This document shows, piece by piece, positions 35,812-44,880 of a stretch of 64,000 nt of DNA (position 1 is the first letter of the stretch; every line of letters starts with the position of its first letter). Source of the DNA: JAQBQB01 sp963736315 (GTDB lineage Bacteria > Gemmatimonadota > Gemmatimonadetes > Gemmatimonadales > Gemmatimonadaceae). A program made the position numbers and the translations under genes. The notes beneath the pieces were generated by a model. That model worked only from the letters and a program-made list of their open reading frames with translations, had not been told where the DNA came from and did no database searches. The stretch is from positions 62,001 through 126,000 of the forward strand of contig CAVTOB010000003.1 in assembly GCA_963736315.1 (NCBI GenBank), given 5' to 3'.

Positions 35812-36885
35812 TCATTTGGGGGCGCGCGGCTCGCCGTAGATGAAGTCGTCCATCACGACGATGTCCCGGTTCCCTCCGGCACCCACGTTGTCATCCACGG
35901 CGGCATCGATCGGGGTATTGCCCGAGGTGATGCGCACTCGTGCGACAATCGCCGACTCGAACACGGCGCCGACAAACGAGAGCCCGGCTGCATCGCTCCG
36001 CCGAGGCGCTTTTACGGTCGCCAGCAGGTTGCCGGCGGCATCGAAGTACTGAATCGTGGTCGAACTATCGAGCCCGACGTCGGCGAACACAGAACCGAAT
36101 CCGGTCACCAGCGCCGGCGTGTTCGATCCGGCGACGAAGAACTGAACGTCGACGATCGTGCTTCCCCTCGCCGCGAAGAGCTTTGGTTTGCTGAAGGCGT
36201 TGAACTCGCCGGCATAGTTCGCGTTCACGTCGACGTAACCGCTGTCGCTCATCCGGAACGCCGACCCGGGCGTCGTGAACAGCACGCCGCGCGGTGAATT
36301 CACGTTGAAGAAGTTGCCGGGGAAGAGGTCGTTGTCCGTGAATGTCGCGGGCACGCCGTCCCAGTTGATCTCGCGGCGCCCACCAGACTGCTCTCCCGCA
36401 ACGTTCGGGTTGAGCGAACCAAGGAGAGTTCGATAGTCGTTGACGGAACCGGTGATGTCGCCGGTTGCGCTGGTGATCTGCGCGTTGTGCGCTGTCGCCG
36501 CAATCGTGACAAAGACACCGTTCGCGATCGCCGCGTGCAGGGAATCCGCGCCCGCCGTCGGTCCCATCGTCCACGTGATCGACGCGTTTCCGTCTACATC
36601 CGTCTGGCTGGTCGCCGCGCTGACCGATCCGCCACCGAACGTGACCGTCCAGGTGACAACGGCGTTCGCGAGCGAGGCGCCATACTGATCCAAGACGCGC
36701 ACGACAATCGGCTGAGCGAGCGGCTGGCCAGCGAGGCCGACCTGTCCGTTGCCGGTGCTCACCGTGATGCTCGTCGCGGCGAGAGCCACCGCGTTAATGT
36801 CGTTGTTGTTGCACGCCGCGCTACTCAGCAGGAGCGCCCCGCCCAAAGTCGGTACGACCCACCGCGCGTAACTACGTTGCTGCAT
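35812..36885 (-). CDS. Lipoprotein with an Ig-like domain and a beta-rich C-terminal domain
   Basis: 357 residues. The start at 36885 (MQQRSYARW...) opens a lipoprotein signal ending LLLSSAAC. Residues about 35-130 form an invasin/Big_1-like Ig domain (ITVSTGNGQVGLAGQPLAQ, VVRVLDQYGASLANAVVTWT, TDVDGNASITWTMG). The second half has a jelly-roll look (INWDGVPATFTDNDLFPGNF, GYVDVNANYAGEFNAFSKPK, DAAGLSFVGAVFESAIVARV), possibly a carbohydrate or surface-binding module. It is exposed at the outer or inner membrane surface. Its ligand is unknown. Confidence 0.75.
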   Translation of the reverse strand: MQQRSYARWVVPTLGGALLLSSAACNNNDINAVALAATSITVSTGNGQVGLAGQPLAQPIVVRVLDQYGASLANAVVTWTVTFGGGSVSAATSQTDVDGNASITWTMGPTAGADSLHAAIANGVFVTIAATAHNAQITSATGDITGSVNDYRTLLGSLNPNVAGEQSGGRREINWDGVPATFTDNDLFPGNFFNVNSPRGVLFTTPGSAFRMSDSGYVDVNANYAGEFNAFSKPKLFAARGSTIVDVQFFVAGSNTPALVTGFGSVFADVGLDSSTTIQYFDAAGNLLATVKAPRRSDAAGLSFVGAVFESAIVARVRITSGNTPIDAAVDDNVGAGGNRDIVVMDDFIYGEPRAPK

Positions 36886-37136
36886 GTTCACTACCCCCTC
36901 TACTAGCAATGAGTCAGTTGTTGTCCTCTGTAGATGAAGACGTGCGCATCGGCGTGATGCGGACAGCGGCGCGAAGTCGGTCGAGGCCATTGGACATGCC
37001 ACACGCACCGCGCGCAGCGGGCTGAAGTCGGAAACACCCGCGCGCCTCCCAAGTCACGGGAATATCGCGACCGGTCGGTCGGTCTTGGGTGGAGAGCCAC
37101 AGCGCTCACACCACCATCACACGAGAATCGACCGCT

Positions 37137-38480
37137 ATGAGCAACCACAACGACCGCGACAACGACCGGTTCGACGCGCAGGGGAACACGCGCCCGACGG
37201 GATCCAACTACATCACCACCGACCAGAGCGACGACGGCATCGACCGGCGCGGCTTTCTGCGGTGTATGGCTTGGGCCGGGACGGCGACGGTCTGGGGAAT
37301 GGTCGGTGGGATTCCCACGTCCTTCCCCGTCAGCCGTCTGCCCTACCTCACGGACGCCCAGCGCAAGAGCATCTTCTTCGTCCAGATCAGCGACAGCCAC
37401 ATCGGCTTCAATAAGGAAGCGAATAAAGACGTGACCGCGACGCTGCAGGAGGCGGTGGCGAAGGTCAACGCGCTGCCGCAGAGTCCCGCGCTCGTGTTGC
37501 ACACGGGCGACATCACGCAGCTCGCGAAGGCAGAGGAATTCGACACGGCGAACGAGGTGCTGAAGGGTCTCAAGACGAGCCGCGTCTTCTACGTCCCCGG
37601 CGAGCACGACGTCGCGACGGACAACGGGGTCACGTACCTCAAGCGATACGGCAAGGGCACGAAAGGCGGCGGCTGGTATAGCTTCGACCACTCGGGCGTC
37701 CACTTCATCGGCCTCGTCAACGTCCTCAATCTCAAGGCGGGCGGACTCGGGTCACTCGGCGCCGAGCAGATCGCGTGGCTCAAGAAGGACGTCGCTGGCT
37801 TACCGTCGAGCACTCCGATCGTGCTGTTCGCGCACGTGCCGCTGTGGACGGTGTATCCCGAGTGGGGATGGGGGACCGATGATTCGCAGCAAGCGTTGGA
37901 TCTTCTCAAGCGCTTCGGATCGGTCACGGTACTGAACGGCCACATTCACCAGATCATGCAGAAGGTCGAAGGCAACGTGTCGTTCCACACGGCCATGTCG
38001 ACCGCGTTTCCGCAGCCGACGCCCGGCACGGCGCCGGCACCGGGCCCAATGAAGGTCGAGCCCGAGCGGCTCAAGAGCGTCCTCGGCATCACCAACGTCA
38101 CGTTCATCCCGGGGCGCGGCGCGCTCGCCGTCGTCGACGCGACGCTATCCGGTGAGCCGCCGGCGTTCGAGGCGGCGTCGCACGACGCAATGATGCAGCG
38201 GAAGGCGAGCCGGAAGAACTTCACTCTCGCGGCGAACGAAATTGGGATCGACAACTTCGCGTTCGCTCCCTCGCCGTTGACCGTGAAGGCCGGCACGACC
38301 GTGACGTGGATCAACAAGGACGACGTACCGCATCTCATCGTGAGCACACAGGCCAAGTTCAAGCCGTCCACCGTTCTGGACACGGACCAGCGCTTCAGCG
38401 TGACGCTCACCAAGCCGGGCACCTACGCGTACTACTGCTCGCTGCATCCGATGATGCAAGGGAAGATCATCGTGGAGTAG
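37137..38480 (+). CDS. Tat-exported metallophosphoesterase fused to a C-terminal cupredoxin
   Basis: 447 residues. A twin-arginine motif DRRGFLRCMAW at about 36-46 is followed by a hydrophobic stretch, so export should be by the Tat system, whose tatC and tatA genes lie just downstream on the other strand. The calcineurin-like phosphoesterase core has ISDSHIG, HTGDIT, PGEHD (in place of GNHD), FAHVPLW and NGHIHQ. The last 100 residues are a plastocyanin-like cupredoxin with HLIVST and YYCSLHPMMQG giving the His, Cys, His, Met copper set. Such a fusion couples a phosphatase to a redox copper site. Why is unknown. ATG 37137 is chosen over an upstream ATG because the Tat signal fits. Confidence 0.88.
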   Translation: MSNHNDRDNDRFDAQGNTRPTGSNYITTDQSDDGIDRRGFLRCMAWAGTATVWGMVGGIPTSFPVSRLPYLTDAQRKSIFFVQISDSHIGFNKEANKDVTATLQEAVAKVNALPQSPALVLHTGDITQLAKAEEFDTANEVLKGLKTSRVFYVPGEHDVATDNGVTYLKRYGKGTKGGGWYSFDHSGVHFIGLVNVLNLKAGGLGSLGAEQIAWLKKDVAGLPSSTPIVLFAHVPLWTVYPEWGWGTDDSQQALDLLKRFGSVTVLNGHIHQIMQKVEGNVSFHTAMSTAFPQPTPGTAPAPGPMKVEPERLKSVLGITNVTFIPGRGALAVVDATLSGEPPAFEAASHDAMMQRKASRKNFTLAANEIGIDNFAFAPSPLTVKAGTTVTWINKDDVPHLIVSTQAKFKPSTVLDTDQRFSVTLTKPGTYAYYCSLHPMMQGKIIVE

Positions 38481-38501
38481 CGTCGAGCGTAGAGCCGCAA
38501 A

Positions 38502-38544
38502 AACGAAAAGGGGGACTCGCGGGTGGCGAGTCCCCTTTCTCGTT
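38502..38544. terminator. Strong bidirectional hairpin terminator
   Basis: An almost perfect 19-bp stem with A-rich start and T-rich end (AACGAAAAGGGGGACTCGC pairing with GCGAGTCCCCTTTCTCGTT) and a 5-base loop. It lies between the stop of the phosphoesterase gene (38480) and the stop of the convergent tatC gene (38568), so it can serve both. Confidence 0.75.
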
Positions 38545-38567
38545 GCCCGGCCTTCGCGATCTACGAA

Positions 38568-39284
38568 TCAGTACCGGCGGCGACGAGCGACCCGACGGCC
38601 GGCGACAATGCTCAACTCGTAGAGCGCGTACAACGGCGCGGCCATGGCGATCGTCGTCCACACCAGGTCGCCCGGCGTGAGCAACGCGCCAACCAGCACG
38701 CTGCCGAACAGCGCGACACGACGGAGCTCGGCCAAGCGTTGCGGCGTGACGATGTCCAACCACACGAGGCCGACGACGACGATCGGGAGCTGGAAGCCAA
38801 GCCCGAACGCGAGCGCCATGTCGACGGCGAACGAGAAATACTCCCGAGCCGTGATGATGGGCGTGAGCGCATCCGTCTGCAATCCCATGAGCCACTGCAC
38901 CGCGAGCGGCAACACGATGCTCCACGCGAGCGCCACGCCGGCCGCGAACAGGACGAGGGATCCGCCAACCACCCAGCGAATCGCTCGCCGCTCCTGCGTG
39001 GTCATCGCCGGACGGACGAACCGCCAGGCCTGGTGCACCAACATAGGAAGCGCGGCGACGATGCCAAACGCGATCGACGTGTGCATCGCGATGTCGAACG
39101 GATCCGTCGGATGAGTGAACGCGAGCTTGTGACTCGGCAAATACGGCCGAATTGGAAGCTCGAGCACGCGGATCACCGGAAACGTGAAGACGACGAACAG
39201 CGCCACGGCCGTCGCCACTGCAACCGCTCCCAACGACCAGAAGAGCCGCCGCCGCAGCTCTTCCAGGTGATCCACCATCGGCAT
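38568..39284 (-). CDS. tatC: Sec-independent translocase subunit TatC
   Basis: 238 residues, the normal length of TatC, the signal-recognising core of the twin-arginine translocase in the inner membrane. It starts MPMVDHLEELRRRLFWSLGA with the conserved E and R of the N-terminus. The six-helix pattern follows, with the family marks SFTHPTD-like (AFTHPTDPFDIAMHTSIAFG), PMLVHQAWRFVRPAMTTQE, and FGLGFQLPIVVVGLVW. It is downstream of tatA by 28 bases on the same strand, so they form an operon. A Tat substrate (37137) and a cupredoxin flank it. Confidence 0.95.
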   Translation of the reverse strand: MPMVDHLEELRRRLFWSLGAVAVATAVALFVVFTFPVIRVLELPIRPYLPSHKLAFTHPTDPFDIAMHTSIAFGIVAALPMLVHQAWRFVRPAMTTQERRAIRWVVGGSLVLFAAGVALAWSIVLPLAVQWLMGLQTDALTPIITAREYFSFAVDMALAFGLGFQLPIVVVGLVWLDIVTPQRLAELRRVALFGSVLVGALLTPGDLVWTTIAMAAPLYALYELSIVAGRRVARRRRY

Positions 39285-39312
39285 GACCGATGGTGCGACG
39301 TGGGGGGGGACA

Positions 39313-39504
39313 TCAGCCGTTGAGGCGGCGCAACGGTTCGCGCGCTTCCTCTACGGGCTCGTCCAGCCCCGCGAGACTGCCCTTGAACTCGCGAATCCCC
39401 TTGCCGAGCGAGCGGCCGATCTCCGGAATCCGTTTGGCGCCGAACAGCAAGAGAAACATCACGAGCAGCATTACCAACTTGTCGAACCCAATTTCTCCAA
39501 ACAT
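39313..39504 (-). CDS. tatA: Sec-independent translocase subunit TatA/TatE
   Basis: 63 residues with one N-terminal membrane helix and an amphipathic helix. It opens MFGEIGFDKLVMLLVMFLLL, then the family's FGAKRIPEIGRSLGKGIREF signature, and a short charged tail. This forms the pore part of the Tat system together with TatC at 38568. The start ATG 39504 follows a GGGGA ribosome site. A perfect 9-bp inverted repeat lies about 85 bases upstream in the divergent promoter region. Confidence 0.93.
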   Translation of the reverse strand: MFGEIGFDKLVMLLVMFLLLFGAKRIPEIGRSLGKGIREFKGSLAGLDEPVEEAREPLRRLNG

Positions 39505-39585
39505 CGCTTGATCCCCGGTGGAAGGACGTAAGAATGGCGGGCGCTGGCTGCGCGCGCTCCAAGGAATACCGCCGCCGGCGACGAT

Positions 39586-39612
39586 TTATTCCCGGACCGC
39601 TTGCGGGAATAA
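39586..39612. promoter_or_regulatory. Inverted repeat in the divergent tatA / cupredoxin promoter region
   Basis: TTATTCCCG and CGGGAATAA, perfect 9-bp arms with a 9-base spacer, in the 271 bases between the divergent starts of tatA (39504) and the cupredoxin gene (39776). The place and symmetry suit a protein operator. The rest of the gap shows nothing recognisable. Confidence 0.4.
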
Positions 39613-39775
39613 TCACGCGGCAGCCGAGTCTTGTGCGGTGGGCCGGCGTGCGCGCGGTGTTTGAAGGAAAGGCGCGACCGACGGGTAGACGCCGGTGGTC
39701 GTCTACGGTACCAGTCGAAGTGGGCTGGTACTCCCGTCACGCCGCCGCACCCAAACGTCCTGGAGAAAGCTCACA

Positions 39776-40210
39776 GTGTTCCGTCGCATCATCGCTCCAC
39801 TCATGATTTCGTCGGTCGTCGCCGGCTGCAGCTCGTCGACGAATCCGAATACGCCATCGACCGGCGGCGCCGGGAACGCGCCCCCCCCGGTCTCGGCCGC
39901 GCAGGTAGATGCAACGCCCTCGCTCGCTTTCACACCGCCGACGATCGCGCTCAATGTCGGGGGCACGGTCACTTTTGCCTTCGGCAGCGTTGGCCACAAC
40001 GTCTTTTTCGACAACGATCCCGCCGGCGCGCCGGCCACCATCGACGGCGTCAACGCGAATACCTCGGTGCAACGGGCGTTTCCGGTCGCCGGGGTCTACA
40101 AGTACTACTGCCACATTCACCCCGGCATGAGCGGCACGATCGTCGTCGGCGGTGGCGGAAACACGGGAGACGATTCGACCAGTTCCAGCGGCTACGATCG
40201 ACTCAAGTGA
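39776..40210 (+). CDS. Plastocyanin-like cupredoxin lipoprotein
   Basis: 144 residues from a GTG at 39776 with GGAG upstream. The signal ends in a lipobox (VVAGCSSSTNP) followed by a Pro/Gly-rich linker. The cupredoxin domain has the first copper His in GSVGHNVFFDND and the second cluster in YKYYCHIHPGMSGTIVV, giving His, Cys, His and Met of a type 1 copper site. It probably carries electrons in the periplasm, anchored to a membrane. It diverges from tatA. Confidence 0.85.
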   Translation: MFRRIIAPLMISSVVAGCSSSTNPNTPSTGGAGNAPPPVSAAQVDATPSLAFTPPTIALNVGGTVTFAFGSVGHNVFFDNDPAGAPATIDGVNANTSVQRAFPVAGVYKYYCHIHPGMSGTIVVGGGGNTGDDSTSSSGYDRLK

Positions 40211-40304
40211 TCGACTATGGTATGCCGACGTTCGTGGTGGCGATTGAACGATTCGGACATCAGACGTCGGCGCCGTGTTGCGCCGGCGGATAGATGAGTT
40301 GGGC

Positions 40305-40503
40305 GAGTGCCGGCCACTTTGAGTTCGATTGGCCGTTCGATGTATCGGCTGTGCGCTCGACGACGGGAACTGATGTCAGACAACTGACCTCAGTTTCGGC
40401 GTTGAGCGGCGGCGGCCCGCTTTCGGGCGTAGCTCCACGGCGTCACGCCTAAACCGTGGTCTGTTGTCAGATGTCAGTTCCCGACTTCTAGCCCACAGCC
40501 GTA
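40305..40503. repeat. Dispersed intergenic repeat, longest copy
   Basis: The left 53 bases match 398-450 and the right 70 bases match 10291-10360, so this looks like the fuller form of an element of about 200 bases. It contains inner inverted copies (GGGAACTGATGTCAG near 40364 against TCAGTTCCCG near 40474) and a small hairpin CCACGG / CCGTGG (about 40436-40460). It has no coding potential. It sits between the cupredoxin and the metalloprotease gene, and the gap otherwise holds nothing. Confidence 0.6.
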
Positions 40504-40609
40504 CCCGCCTGCCAAGGCAGACCTCAGAGTGGCCGTGGTCATTCCTCGACTCGCGAACCGCCTGGGAGGCTCGCACATTAGCCCTTCCCCCCCCATGTGC
40601 GAGAATCAC

Positions 40610-43151
40610 ATGCCCGCCACCCGCGCTTCGCTGATCATTCTTGCCTGCACCTTGACGGGCGCCGCCGCGCGCGCGCAGGGAAATCCCCCCCCCGCCACGC
40701 AGCCGCCGCAACAGCAAGCGCCGGCAACACGCACGGACTCGAACACGCCACCGGTCACACGCCGAGGCCCGCGGCCCTACGCACAAGTCATCACGGCGCG
40801 GGCGCGCACCGAACGGGGCGCCATCACCGTGCATCGCGTCGACGACCGCTACTACTTCGAGGTCCCGGACTCGATGATGGGCCGCGATTATCTGATGGTG
40901 ACACGCGTCTCGGGCGTGCCGGCCGGCTCCGGCGGATTCCAGAGCGCCGGCAGCTCGGTCAACGAGCGCATGGTTCGCTGGCACCGCGCTAATGACCGCG
41001 TGATCCTGCAGGTCGTGACTCCGACCGCCGTGGCGGACGACTCGCTGCCGATCGCCAAGAGTGTCGCCGAGAACAACTACGGGCCGATCATAGGTGCCTT
41101 CCCTATCGCTGCATTTGCGAGGGACAGCAACGCGTACGTCGTCGACGTCACGGACTTCTTCGCCACCGACAATCCGGCGACGTCAGGACTCGGCGCCGCG
41201 GCGCGGCGTCAATTCGGCGTGCGCCGCTTCGACCCGGCGCGGAGCTACGTCGCCAGCGTTCGCGGCTTTCCGATCAACATCGAAGTGCGGCAGGTGCAGA
41301 CGTTCGACGCGGCGACGCCGCCGACCGACGTCAACGGCAGCACGGTGACGATCGAGACGCGCGAGTCGTTCGTGCTCCTGCCGAAAGTGCCGATGCGTCC
41401 GCGCAAGTTCGACCCGCGCGTCGGGTTCTTCACCGTCGACCGCGTCAACTACGGCCTCGACGAACAGAAGGCCGCGTCGGAAGAGTTCATCACCCGATGG
41501 CGGCTCGAGCCGAAGGACCCGGCCGCGTATGCCCGCGGCGAGCTCGTCGAGCCGATCAAGCCGATTGTCTACTACATCGACCCGGCGACGCCGACGAAGT
41601 GGCGACGCTACGTAAAGGAAGGCGTCGAAAACTGGCAGAAAGTCTTCGAAAAGGCCGGCTTCAAGAACGCCATCATCGCCAGAGACGCGCCCAACAAGGA
41701 AGAGGATCCTGATTTCGATCCGGACGACGCGCGCTACTCGATGGTGCGCTGGGCGGCGTCGCTCGTGCGCAACGCGGTGGGCCCGCACACGCACGACCCT
41801 CGCTCCGGCGAGATCATCAATTCCGAGATCACCTGGTATCACAACCACATGCGGTCGTATCGCAACTGGCTGATCATGGAGACCGGCGCCGCCAACCCGA
41901 TGGCGCGGTCGCTCGAGATTCCGGAAGAGTTGATGGGCGAGACGATGCGGCAGGTGATCACGCACGAGATCGGCCACGCGCTCGGGCTTCAGCACAACAT
42001 GATGGCGTCGGCGAGCTTCCCCGTCGATTCGCTTCGTAGCCCGAGTTTCACGCACAAGTATGGGGTGAGCGCGACGATTATGGATTACGCGCGACAAAAC
42101 TACGTCGCGCAGCCCGGCGACGGACTACAACCAAAGGACTTCATCCGCAGACTCGGCCCCTTCGACGACTTCGCGATCAACTGGGGCTATCGCGTGATTC
42201 CAGTGAAGACCGCGAAGCGACGAGAAACCCATCCTCAACGATTGGATCACGAAACAGCACGGTCCGTTCCCCTACCGCTATGTATCGCAAGGCTTCGGCA
42301 GCGCCGATCCGCGGAATCAGACGGAGGACCTGGGCGACGATCCGGTGAAGGCGACGGCGTATGGAGTCAAGAACTACAAGAAGGTGCTGCCGCAATTGGT
42401 CGCCTGGACGACCAAGCCCGGCGACGACTACGCGGACCTTCAGGAGCTGTACGAGGAGACGGTGAGTCGCTGGGCCGGGATGATGGGCCACGTGGCGGCC
42501 GTAATCGGCGGAGTGAACGTCGATCTCAAGACCGCCGACATCGCGGGCGCCGTATTCACCGTCGTGCCGAAGGAAAAGCAGAAGGCCGCGCTGGCATTCC
42601 TCGCGGAGAACGCGATCGCGACCCAGGAGTGGCTGGAACCGAAGGACATTCTATCGAGGATCGGTCCGAACAACACGCTGGCGACGCGTCAAGCCGCGGT
42701 GATCACGTCGCTCCTGAGCGCGCAGCGCCTGGGGCGGCTCGCCGAAGCAGAGGAGTACGATCAGGCACATGCGTATCCGCTCCCCGAGTACTTGGGTGAT
42801 CTCAAGCGTGTCGTCTGGAGTGCGCCGGCAGCCGATGCGAGCCGCCGCCATCTACAGCGGGTGTATCTCGCCCGATTGGCGGCGCTGGTGAATCCTCCGT
42901 CGCCACCAGCACCGGCGCCGGGTGCGGCCGGACCGCCGGTTCCCGCGGCGCCGCCGCGGGCGTTGCCGTTTGTCACCGGACCCAATGTCCCGCTCAGCGA
43001 TCTTCCGGCGTTGGCGCGATCGCAGCTGCGAGAGATTCAGCGCGATGCGCGCGGGTCGGCGACGACGGCGAAGACGCCGGTCGAGCGCGCGCACTGGAGC
43101 GATGTCGTCGATCGCGTGTCGGAGATTCTGGAGCCGAGGAAGAGCCCGTAG
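40610..43151 (+). CDS. Secreted zinc-dependent metalloprotease, DUF5117/DUF4953 type (frameshifted near 42218)
   Basis: About 846 residues after removing one extra base near 42218. ATG 40610 opens a signal peptide (SLIILACTLTGAAARAQ). The N-terminal part (VITARARTERGAITVHRVDD, YYFEVPDSMMGRDYLMVTRV) is of the DUF5117 type. The zinc site is HEIGHALGLQHN at about residue 460, the HExxHxxGxxH metzincin motif. In the repaired frame the chain continues EKPILNDWITKQHGPFPYRY and NQTEDLGDDPVKATAYGVKN, with the C-terminal DUF4953 part and a Pro/Ala-rich stretch before the end. It is exported and probably digests proteins outside the cell or in the periplasm. Confidence 0.88.
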
Positions 43152-43435
43152 ATCACGCCGTTGCCGTCCGCATTCATAGACCTCGTTCCGGTCTCTCTTG
43201 CCTGAATTGGCATCTCGGCTATGGAATCGAGCCCCGCCGCCAGCCATAGCCTGAGCGGGAGCCTGGAGCTTAAGTGCGGGCGTGAGGCGCCCTTTCTCCG
43301 CGGCGCGCCCTTTCCGGCTCATCAGTCTTGCTCATGCTATGGCTCGAGGCCGGGCTCGGGTCAGACGCCGGAATGAGGGTCTGCCGCACGATGTCGAACG
43401 TCTGGAAGCTCAGATTTGAAGATTCCAGCTTGGGA
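43152..43435. other. Gene-free stretch between convergent genes
   Basis: No convincing gene in either strand. It holds two imperfectly related stretches around GCCATAGC / GCTATGGC (about 43243 and 43336) in opposite orientation, probably part of folded RNA or a small repeat. The gap ends at a perfect palindrome (43436-43463). Confidence 0.4.
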
Positions 43436-43463
43436 TTGGAGCTGGGAGGCCTCCCAGCTCCAA
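43436..43463 (-). terminator. Perfect 28-base palindrome after the gene at 43478
   Basis: TTGGAGCTGGGAGG followed directly by its reverse complement CCTCCCAGCTCCAA, with no loop. It lies 14 bases after the stop of the minus-strand gene 43478-44245. As RNA it would fold into a long hairpin, so a terminator or stabiliser role is likely. There is no T-run. A protein-binding site is another possibility. Confidence 0.4.
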
Positions 43464-43477
43464 CCCTCAACGCCACC

Positions 43478-44245
43478 CTACGCCGCAGGCGCCGGCGGTT
43501 GAGCAACAGCCGGCGGCATCGCCGGAGGTGGCACGCTCGGAGTCGGCGTGGCCGGAGTCTCACCGGCCGCGCGTGCTTCCTGCTCCACTCCGATCACCGG
43601 CCCTCCCTTGGCGTGCACCCTCCGCGCGGTCTTCCACTCGGCGAGCAGGCCGCTGTGCGCCACGTCGCCCGAGAGAAGTGGAACGACGAACGCGTTGAGC
43701 GCCTTGATGGCGAGCCGCGCGCGCGTGACGAGGTCTTTCAGCGTCCCCGTCGCCCCCGAGCGTTGCCCACGCGCCGCGGCACGTGTGTCGATCGACGCTT
43801 TCACCGCGCCCGCCGCGGCTGTGAGTTTCGCCAGAAAGTCCGGCGGCAGCCCGGCGTCGACGAAGACCTGTGAGTACGGCTGCGCGGCCTCCGCCATGCC
43901 GCTCGCATGCGCGATGAGACTCACCACACGCGTGTTCGGCTTGGGCAGCGTCAGGGCCTGGAAGTTCGGCACGCTGCGCAGCTTCGCCCGCGCCACCGAG
44001 GCGATCGGCTGCATGTGGTTGAGCCGGAGCGCCAGGCGCAGCGTCCGCTGGTTTGCCGTCTCGCCGATGGCGTTGACGCGCCCCGCGGCTTGGCTGGTGC
44101 TGCTCTGTCCCAGCGCTGTCACAACCGCGTCGAGCTCGGCGCGCATGCCCGATTTGTTGATGGTGCCCAGCACGGCGTCGTTGGCGTCGAGAAACGCCTG
44201 GATACGGCGGCCGGTGTCGTAAACTCGTTCTTGCAGACTATTCAA
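43478..44245 (-). CDS. Helical protein of unknown function with Pro/Ala-rich tail
   Basis: 255 residues. A TTG at 44245 with GGAG six bases upstream is the best start, giving LNSLQERVYDTGRRIQAFLD. Longer frames upstream (to 44473) read as noncoding. The protein is mainly helical (AFLDANDAVLGTINKSGMRA, VVTALGQSSTSQAAGRVNAI, RTLRLALRLNHMQPIASVAR), has no signal or membrane helix, and ends in a Pro/Ala-rich tail (PTPSVPPPAMPPAVAQPP). Related proteins are often annotated only as hypothetical. No function is suggested. Confidence 0.7.
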   Translation of the reverse strand: MNSLQERVYDTGRRIQAFLDANDAVLGTINKSGMRAELDAVVTALGQSSTSQAAGRVNAIGETANQRTLRLALRLNHMQPIASVARAKLRSVPNFQALTLPKPNTRVVSLIAHASGMAEAAQPYSQVFVDAGLPPDFLAKLTAAAGAVKASIDTRAAARGQRSGATGTLKDLVTRARLAIKALNAFVVPLLSGDVAHSGLLAEWKTARRVHAKGGPVIGVEQEARAAGETPATPTPSVPPPAMPPAVAQPPAPAA

Positions 44246-44880
44246 ATGATTCTCCGTTCGTTGATTGAATGTTGCTGGATGTGAGTTCCTGCGTTTTCTG
44301 CGCGAAACTGCGTGTTTGAGGAGTCGGGCCGCGGTACGAACCATCCGAGTGAGGTTCTGGGAGGTTGGGGTCCGCTTATAAAAGGTTTGGACGCGCGGCG
44401 CATCGAGCGGTGCGGAACCCCAACTTGTTGGCGTGCGGTGAGAAGCGGTCGATGTCCGTTCACCGAGCGACAACGTGAGCGAATCGATGTGTCTTGGTTG
44501 CCTACCTCCTGTTGGTGGACTTTTGTCGAACGCGAGCGTCGTCTCGCGTGCGGTGGGCGCGGGGTGAGCCTTAGGGCACGCGACCGAACCTCCGGTCGCT
44601 GGTCGGTGCGTGTTGATTCATGGGGAGCGACGGACGGTTATCGCTCGCTCGGAGACGGCCGGTTTTCGCTCGCGATCGAGAACCGCTCGAAGATGGCCGA
44701 GCGGTGGACCCTCACGAGGGGTTGGCGCTCGCTCGCAGACTGATGGCGTTCGCCCGCGGCCGATCGACGTCCGGTCATCGGCCGTGGATGGCGACTTTCG
44801 ATTGTCGAGTGGATGTGAACGGCGAGCAATGGCCGTTCGCGCTTCTGCGCGGGGAGGCGGGCGAGAACTTCGCTTCACGC
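44246..44880. other. Gene-free stretch with degenerate repeats
   Basis: No clear gene. From about 44580 to 44830 the sequence repeats short, GC-rich, imperfect units built on CGCTCGC and GATCGA (for example TCGCTCGCTCGGAG, TCGCTCGCGATCGAG, GCGCTCGCTCGCAG). Three overlapping frames are open by composition but give no protein-like pattern. This flanks the palindromic element at 44881-45340. Confidence 0.4.
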
